A DNA stretch of 46,306 nucleotides from Paludibacterium sp. (lineage in GTDB: Bacteria; Pseudomonadota; Gammaproteobacteria; Burkholderiales; Chromobacteriaceae): positions 1 to 46,306 of the forward strand of contig NZ_JAFAND010000023.1 of assembly GCF_019232825.1 (NCBI RefSeq). Reading direction: 5' to 3'. The position numbers and the translations under genes were made by a program. The notes under the pieces are model-generated. The model saw only the letters and a list, made by a program, of their open reading frames with translations. It was not told the origin of the DNA and searched no databases. Numbering within the stretch: the stretch's first letter is position 1; every line of letters begins with the position of its first letter. Below, in pieces: positions 41,516 through 46,306 of the stretch.

Positions 41516-41729
41516 GGGATCAAACCCTGCGTCGAGCAAAAACACTAAGTCTACAGCAAAAAGCGCCACACTCGAAGTTTCGGACTCACTAGATTGATGA
41601 ATCTCAAGGAAAAGTCGCGTTCACGCCGCAACGGCCCGGCAGGATGGGCGTCTGTTGGGCGCTGAGAGATTCGCAGACATAAAGGCTTGATTATAACGTT
41701 TTTTTCGTCGGAATGCCGGCAGAAACGTG

Positions 41730-41745
41730 CTGGCACAAAGGACAG
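41730..41745 (+). promoter_or_regulatory. CviR box upstream of cviI
   Basis: CTGGCACAAAGGACAG matches the palindromic CviR consensus CTGNCCNNNNGGNCAG at all but one fixed position. Its centre is about 75 bases before the cviI start, allowing a class II promoter whose -10 would be near 41768-41773. The rest of 41516-41812 shows no feature beyond an AT-rich segment. Confidence 0.7.
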
Positions 41746-41812
41746 ATGATCAGAATTTTTCCTCCCTTTTAGAGTTCGGTTTTTCCGTTAAATCTGAAAT
41801 GGGGATAAGAAA

Positions 41813-42469
41813 ATGGTGAAAGATCTGTCTGTACTGGCCAGTAAAGAGGGTTACCGTCTGGAGCAGGTGCGCGGCGGGCGGAAAGAAACAGCGCTGTTGC
41901 GCTTCCGTCACCGGATTTTTCGCGAGGAGCTGCGGTGGGTGCCGGTGTCGGTCGACGGCTTGGACCGGGACGAATACGACGGTTTTTCCGAGAATTTGGG
42001 GGTCTTCGTCAATCAGCGCGTCGTCGGCTCGGTGCGGATGACGCCCGGGCATCAGCGTTTCATGATCGAAAAGGAGTTTTCCGCACTGTTGCCGGCAGGG
42101 TGGTCTTTGCGCAAGGGCGCGGATTGCGCGGAGGTGACGCGTTTTGCCGTCGAGGCCGATCAGCGTGGCCGGCGGCTCGAGCCGGCGGCCATGCTGCTGT
42201 ACCACTGTTTATACCGCTGGGCTGAACTCAACCATGTGCGCTGGATGTATTTCGTGGTCGAACCGCCGTTCTACCGCCGGCTGGCACGGATGGGGTTTCC
42301 GATTTTTCCGATCGGCGAAGCCAAACCGCTAGACGGCGGCGTGGTGTCCCAAGCCGCCTACTTCGACTGGCGCCATGCCAAGCCGGAATTTATCCGTTGG
42401 CTGCGACAGGCGGTCGAATACCCTGTTGCAATCCAAGCACAATCGCATGCGTCCGGTTATTGGCATTGA
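41813..42469 (+). CDS. cviI: N-acyl-homoserine lactone synthase CviI
   Basis: This 218-residue LuxI-family enzyme makes the acyl-homoserine lactone signal from S-adenosylmethionine and acyl-ACP. Family residues are all present: Arg and Phe in RHRIFREELRW, the following Trp, two Asp in DGLDRDEYD, the Arg in GSVRMTP, and Glu and Arg in AEVTRFAVE. EQVRGG near the N-terminus and EFSALLPAGWSLRKGA agree with what I recall of CviI. GGGGA lies 8 bases before the ATG. The gene converges with cviR, overlapping it by 80 bases. A CviR box upstream gives the usual positive feedback. Confidence 0.93.
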   Translation: MVKDLSVLASKEGYRLEQVRGGRKETALLRFRHRIFREELRWVPVSVDGLDRDEYDGFSENLGVFVNQRVVGSVRMTPGHQRFMIEKEFSALLPAGWSLRKGADCAEVTRFAVEADQRGRRLEPAAMLLYHCLYRWAELNHVRWMYFVVEPPFYRRLARMGFPIFPIGEAKPLDGGVVSQAAYFDWRHAKPEFIRWLRQAVEYPVAIQAQSHASGYWH

Positions 42470-43187
42470 GCTTGCGGATGATATTGGCAACATGAAATTT
42501 CACCGTACGCTCGCTGATATCCAGGATCGTGGCGATTTCCCAGTTGGTCTTCCCTCGGCTCATCCAGTGGAAGATGTCGTACTCGCGATTGGAAAGCAGC
42601 ATGGCGTTGGCCGACATCGGCGCCAGGTTGGTGACGCGCGTCATCGCCTGGTGCAGGTGGGGCACCAGGCAATTGAGCATTTCCACCAACTGGGTGTCGC
42701 GCGTGATTTCATCGCCGGTGACGGAGATCACGCAGGCCATGTTCTGGCGCGTGGAAGCCGAGCTGAACGTGACGCCGGTGCCGAGCCCCACCGAGGCGGC
42801 TTCGGCGATGAATCGCTTGGCCAGCGGACTGCGGGCGACGGAAAACGAATCCTGCCAGAAAATCGGTGCGGACCCCATCGGGTGATGCAAGATGGGGTCG
42901 CAATTGGCGAGATTGTCTTGCATGTAATGGTCGAGCCAGCCGAGCGGGTAGCTGACGTCGATCAGCTTTTCGACTTTCTGCATGTGCTGCTGCGCGTTCA
43001 GCCGTCCGAGCGCCAGCACCATGTGCTCGGACGGTATCTGATGTTGCATCAGATCGAGAAAGTGTTTCAGGCTCTGCTCATCCTCGATGTGGCCGAGAGC
43101 ATGGATCCACTCCAGGAGCATCCATAGCCTGTCAGCCGGCAGATCCCCGGGTAACGGTCTTGTATTGAGTGTGTGTACAGATGTCAT
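42390..43187 (-). CDS. cviR: Quorum-sensing regulator CviR (LuxR family)
   Basis: This 265-residue transcription factor binds the CviI signal. The N-terminal autoinducer domain (about residues 15-175) has the invariant Tyr, Trp, Tyr and Asp in YPLGWLDHYM and DPI, and the Trp in IFWQDSFS. The C-terminal LuxR/GerE helix-turn-helix (about 200-262) has REYDIFHWMSRGKTNWEIAT and ISERTVKFHVANIIRKL. I recall nearly the same sequence in C. violaceum CviR. The ATG at 43187 matches its N-terminus (NTRPLP); a further upstream TTG is unlikely. Its 3' end overlaps cviI by 80 bases. Confidence 0.95.
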   Translation of the reverse strand: MTSVHTLNTRPLPGDLPADRLWMLLEWIHALGHIEDEQSLKHFLDLMQHQIPSEHMVLALGRLNAQQHMQKVEKLIDVSYPLGWLDHYMQDNLANCDPILHHPMGSAPIFWQDSFSVARSPLAKRFIAEAASVGLGTGVTFSSASTRQNMACVISVTGDEITRDTQLVEMLNCLVPHLHQAMTRVTNLAPMSANAMLLSNREYDIFHWMSRGKTNWEIATILDISERTVKFHVANIIRKLNANNRTHAIVLGLQQGIRPPVAANG

Positions 43188-43520
43188 GAGTGGTGATAAG
43201 CGCTGATAAAGGGTTGAGTACAAAAATCATAGCAGAGGCCTACAGCCTGCGCTGTGACAATCTGTCTTCCCATGCGTATTTTCTCCCGGCTTTTAGATCA
43301 GTTAAACCCGTGATTAACACGAGTGCCGAAATGCGCCTGCTGGCAGGTGGTGCAGGTGCGCGCGCGGCCTGAAAGCGTCAGGCTTCGCGGCGGTGGGCCA
43401 TGGCCGCCCGGGGAGGGCGTCGCTGCCGTGCAAGCCCCTTGACTGACGGTGTTTTCTTGGCATGCCTTGGGCGCTATTGTTTCACAGCTGAGAGCCGCGC
43501 AGATCCACCTGTTAGGTAAG

Positions 43521-43534
43521 AAAATACGTATTTT
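43521..43534. promoter_or_regulatory. Palindrome in the LysR-gene upstream region
   Basis: AAAATACGTATTTT is a perfect 14-base palindrome in an AT-rich stretch 127 bases before the LysR-type gene, possibly its own operator. The remainder of 43188-43660 has no gene I can support; its GC-rich part (43330-43470) is unremarkable. Confidence 0.4.
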
Positions 43535-43660
43535 TACTGTTAATTTTTACTTTAATAACTACAAATATTGGTGTAACCTTTTTTAAGAAAATCCATTTAA
43601 TTATGCCTCTCGCAATTTCGTTGTCATCGAGTTGCCGCGGGCTCAATCCATCGCTGAGTT

Positions 43661-44629
43661 ATGGACACGCTGAAAGCCTTGATGGTCTTCATGACCACTG
43701 CCGAGAACGGCAGTTTTTCAGACGCGGCACGCAAGTTGGGTGTGTCGCCGGCTGCGATTAGCCAAAGCATCGCCCGCCTGGAACAGGAACTGGAAGTCCG
43801 CCTGTTCAACCGTACGACACGCCAATTGACCCTGACCGAGGACGGGCGCCGGTTCTACGCGCAATGCCGCGGCCCGGTCAACAACCTCGATTCGGCCATC
43901 AACCAACTCAAAGCCAGCCGTGACGAGCCTGCCGGTCACCTGCGGGTGAGCATGCCCAATTCGTTTGGCCGTCGCTTCATTCTGCCGCTGATGGAAGAGT
44001 TCTGCGATCTGTATCCCAAGATCAAGGTCTTTTTCGGTCTGGATGATCACTTCAGCGATTTGGTGGAGGATGGCTACGACGTCGGCGTGCGCACCGGCAT
44101 GATGCCGGATTCGCGCATGGTGGCGCGCAATTTGGCGCAGATGCCGCTCTATGTCGTGGCGTCGCCGACGTATTGGCAGCGTTTCGGCCGGCCGGAGAAG
44201 CCGGAGGATTTGGCCAACCACGATTGCATCAACTTCCAGTTTCCGACCTCTGGCCGGTTGTTCAAATGGGAGTTCGACCGTGACGGCGAGCGCATCCCGC
44301 TGGAAGTGACCGGTACCTATACGCTCAATGAAATGGAAGCGGTGTGCGAATTGGCACGGCTCGGCATGGGCGTGGCGCAACTGCCGGGGCATGAAGTGGT
44401 GCATTACATCCGCACCGGCGAGCTGGAAGCCGTGTTGACCGACATGGTCTCGCTCGAGCGCTCGATTTACATTTGCTTCCCGCACCGCGATCACATCGCG
44501 CCGCGGACCCGGGTGTTCGTCGACTTCATCGTCGAAAAGCTGTCGGACCATCCCGATATCATTGCCGATTTACCGGGGGTGGACCTCACCGCCAAGCGTT
44601 CCGCGCTGCGGCAACAGGCCGGCGTCTAA
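43661..44629 (+). CDS. LysR-type transcriptional regulator
   Basis: This 322-residue regulator has the N-terminal winged helix (about residues 1-60; FSDAARKLGVSPAAISQSIARLEQELEVRLFNRTTRQL) and a periplasmic-binding-like effector domain (about 90-300). It is of the group with the sequence NHDCINFQFPTSGRLFKWEF, common in regulators next to dehydrogenases. It lies upstream of and on the same strand as the PuuB-type gene, with a terminator between them, so co-transcription is unlikely; it may still control that gene. The effector is unknown. Confidence 0.92.
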   Translation: MDTLKALMVFMTTAENGSFSDAARKLGVSPAAISQSIARLEQELEVRLFNRTTRQLTLTEDGRRFYAQCRGPVNNLDSAINQLKASRDEPAGHLRVSMPNSFGRRFILPLMEEFCDLYPKIKVFFGLDDHFSDLVEDGYDVGVRTGMMPDSRMVARNLAQMPLYVVASPTYWQRFGRPEKPEDLANHDCINFQFPTSGRLFKWEFDRDGERIPLEVTGTYTLNEMEAVCELARLGMGVAQLPGHEVVHYIRTGELEAVLTDMVSLERSIYICFPHRDHIAPRTRVFVDFIVEKLSDHPDIIADLPGVDLTAKRSALRQQAGV

Positions 44630-44643
44630 GCGTCGTTTCCCGA

Positions 44644-44677
44644 AAACCCGGCATAGCGATATGCCGGGTTTTTCTTT
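44644..44677 (+). terminator. Rho-independent terminator of the LysR-type gene
   Basis: AAACCCGGCATA-GCGA-TATGCCGGGTTT, followed by TTCTTT, is a perfect 12-base stem with a GNRA loop, 15 bases behind the stop. Confidence 0.92.
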
Positions 44678-44814
44678 GCCTGCAATCTGTCTGATTTTGG
44701 CCTCATTGCGTGTCGGCTTGATACGTCGCGCTAGCCAAGTCGCCGCCGATTTGTTAAGAATATTAAACGCCATATGAATATTTTAATCGGCAAGATCAGC
44801 CGAAAGGGGAGACT

Positions 44815-46098
44815 ATGAGCGAGCAACAATATCCCGCTTCCTATTACGCCGCGTCGGCCAATGGCGCCGTGGCACGGCCGGTGCTGGAAGGCGCCCATCA
44901 ATGCGACGTCTGTATCATCGGCGCCGGGTACACCGGATTGTCGGCGGCGCTGGCGCTGGCGGAGGCCGGGTTATCGGTGATCGTGCTGGAATCGGCGCGG
45001 GTCGGTTTCGGCGCCTCGGGGCGAAACGGCGGGCAGATCGTCAACAGCTACAGCCGCGATCTGGATGTGATCGAGCGCCGCTATGGCCACGACAAAGCGA
45101 CCGCGATGGGCGCGCTGGCATTCGAGGGCGGCCGCATCATTCGCGAGCGTGTCGCCAAGTACGGTATCGCCTGCGACCTGAAACCCGGCAATATTTTCGC
45201 GGCGATGACGTCCAAGCAGCTGGACGAGCTGGCGGAGAAGAAAGCGCTGTGGGAACGCTATGGGCATACCGGCCTGACGCTGATCGATGCCGGCGCGCTG
45301 CCGCAATACATCGGCAGCGAGCGCTATGTCGGCGCATTACTGGACCAGTGGGGCGGGCACATTCATCCGTTGAATCTAGCACTGGGCGAGGCCGCCGCAT
45401 TCGAGACGCTCGGCGGCCGTCTCTTCGAACAGTCCGCCGTGACCCGCATCGAACAAGGCGTGCCGGCCGTGGTCCATACCGCGGGCGGGCAAGTGCGGGC
45501 CGAGTTCGTGGTGGTGGCGGGCAATGCCTATCTTGGCAATCTGGTGCCAATGCTGGCGGAGCGAAGCCTGCCCTGCGGCACGCAAATCCTCGCCACCGAA
45601 CCGTTGCCCGAGGCCGTGGCGCGGCAGCTGCTGCCCGGCGACCACTGTGTGGAGGATTGCAATTACATGCTGGACTATTACCGGCTGAGCGCGGACCGGC
45701 GCTTGCTTTATGGCGGCGGCACGGTCTACGGCGCGCGCGATAGCGCCGTCATCGAGGCGCAAATCCGCGCCAACCTGAAGAAGACCTTTCCGCAATTGGC
45801 CAACGTGCGCGTCGATTACACCTGGACCGGCAACTTCCTGCTGACGCTGTCGCGTTTGCCGCAAGCCGGCCGTATCGGCCGCAACATCTACTATTCGCAA
45901 GGATGCAGCGGCCACGGCGTCACCTATACGCACTTGGCTGGGGTGATGCTGGCCGAAGCCATCCGTGGCGAGAGCCGGCGGCTGGACGTCTTTGCCGGGC
46001 TGCCGCATCACAATTTCCCCGGCGGGCGAGTCTTCCGGGTCCCGATGCTGACGATGGGCGCGTGGTATTACGGCTTGCGCGACCGGCTGGGAATGTGA
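44815..46098 (+). CDS. puuB: Gamma-glutamylputrescine oxidase-like FAD oxidase
   Basis: This 427-residue enzyme (E. coli PuuB is 426) is a DAO-family flavoprotein. The FAD motif is CIIGAGYTGLSAAL (about residues 34-47), and the GASGRNGGQI segment is typical for PuuB/OrdL oxidases. The C-terminal YSQGCSGHGVTYTHLAG binds the flavin. It would oxidise gamma-glutamylputrescine in the Puu pathway, or another amine. GAGA lies before the ATG. No other Puu gene is in this window; the downstream partial gene on the opposite strand is not recognised. Assignment is good to family, less to substrate. Confidence 0.87.
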   Translation: MSEQQYPASYYAASANGAVARPVLEGAHQCDVCIIGAGYTGLSAALALAEAGLSVIVLESARVGFGASGRNGGQIVNSYSRDLDVIERRYGHDKATAMGALAFEGGRIIRERVAKYGIACDLKPGNIFAAMTSKQLDELAEKKALWERYGHTGLTLIDAGALPQYIGSERYVGALLDQWGGHIHPLNLALGEAAAFETLGGRLFEQSAVTRIEQGVPAVVHTAGGQVRAEFVVVAGNAYLGNLVPMLAERSLPCGTQILATEPLPEAVARQLLPGDHCVEDCNYMLDYYRLSADRRLLYGGGTVYGARDSAVIEAQIRANLKKTFPQLANVRVDYTWTGNFLLTLSRLPQAGRIGRNIYYSQGCSGHGVTYTHLAGVMLAEAIRGESRRLDVFAGLPHHNFPGGRVFRVPMLTMGAWYYGLRDRLGM

Positions 46099-46120
46099 AG
46101 GTAGGGAGTGGGGAGTCGAA

Positions 46121-46150
46121 TGTAGCGTGCGTTCGCGCAGCAACGCACGT
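46121..46150. repeat. GTAG-headed hairpin repeat, copy 3
   Basis: It starts GTAGCGTGCGTTCGCGCAGC and continues AACGCACG, matching the first stem of copies 1 and 2 with one base changed in the loop. A further AACGCACG follows it. It lies just behind puuB, between two converging gene ends. Confidence 0.65.
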
Positions 46151-46210
46151 TTCAACGCACGGTGACACCGGGTTCGGGGAGCGTTCGCTCCCCGCCTCCA
46201 GGTTAGGGTG

Positions 46211-46306
46211 TTAATCGGCGGTCAACACCAAGCATCCCGCCACCTCGCGCAGGCGCGCGGCGTTTTTCAGGTATAACCACGACGACTGGGCATCGACCGG
46301 CATCGA
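46211..46306 (-). CDS. C-terminal end of an unidentified gene
   Basis: The minus-strand frame is open from the window edge to a TAA at 46213-46211 and encodes 31 residues, including the run SSWLYLKNAARLREVAGCLV. The codon use looks like the neighbouring genes. Too little is present to name the family. The gene runs convergent to puuB. Confidence 0.4.
   Translation of the reverse strand, partial: SMPVDAQSSWLYLKNAARLREVAGCLVLTAD

Noticed and set aside
41825-41841. Second CviR-like site near the cviI start codon
   Set aside because: CTGTCTGTACTGGCCAG is 17 bases with a poor left half and lies within the coding sequence; the site at 41730 is better and better placed.
1-46306. CRISPR arrays, tRNA or rRNA genes, integrase or transposase genes
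   Set aside because: No regular spaced repeats, no cloverleaf sequence and no recombinase motifs were seen on either strand.

Overview
The window is GC-rich, densely coded bacterial DNA. It most likely comes from a member of the Chromobacteriaceae (Neisseriales, Betaproteobacteria). The best taxonomic marker is a convergent, overlapping quorum-sensing pair at 41.8-43.2 kb whose products look like CviI and CviR of Chromobacterium violaceum, with a near-consensus CviR box in front of the synthase gene. Type III secretion genes of both the SPI-2 and the SPI-1 kind, a RegBA-like redox pair and a rhodoquinone methyltransferase (RquA) point to a facultatively anaerobic, host- or protist-associated organism.

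Layout. 0-5 kb: a small hypothetical gene, two PAS-GGDEF diguanylate cyclases, two exported proteins of unknown role and an aspartate/glutamate racemase. 4.7-10.1 kb (minus strand): an SPI-2/LEE-like translocon operon, read as chaperone, filament, chaperone, filament, SscA-like chaperone, SseC-like, SseD-like, SseE-like, with a coiled-coil small protein behind it. The chaperone-filament module is duplicated. No secretion apparatus genes are present. 10.3-14.8 kb (plus): an MksE-like/MksB-like condensin pair without an adjacent kleisin, then crcB and tpx. 15.0-17.5 kb: an InvB/SpaK-type chaperone followed by a 671-residue probable effector of unknown family that carries the InvB-binding beta-motif and three NPF motifs. 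17.5-25 kb: RDD membrane protein, gamma-carbonic anhydrase, a MITE, oligopeptidase A, an EamA transporter, exonuclease III, rquA and fpr.

25.4-33.4 kb: a small ORF, a PlcP-Agt lipid-remodelling pair behind a four-unit Pho box, a QseBC-type two-component system, a RegB-like kinase with degenerate motifs plus RegA-like regulator, and an acyl-CoA ligase. 33.8-38.9 kb: a chemoreceptor with an amino-acid-type dCache domain, then (minus) a four-gene operon of aldehyde dehydrogenase, DUF485-like protein, solute:sodium symporter and FAD-linked 2-hydroxyacid dehydrogenase. 40.3-46.3 kb: a nitronate monooxygenase-like enzyme, cviI/cviR, a LysR regulator, a PuuB-type oxidase and the end of another gene.

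Two non-coding repeat families run through the window: a TA-flanked MITE family (two full copies plus one relic end) whose inner hairpin stem differs between copies with pairing preserved, and short GTAG-headed hairpin repeats at gene ends. No tRNA, rRNA, CRISPR array, transposase or integrase gene was seen.
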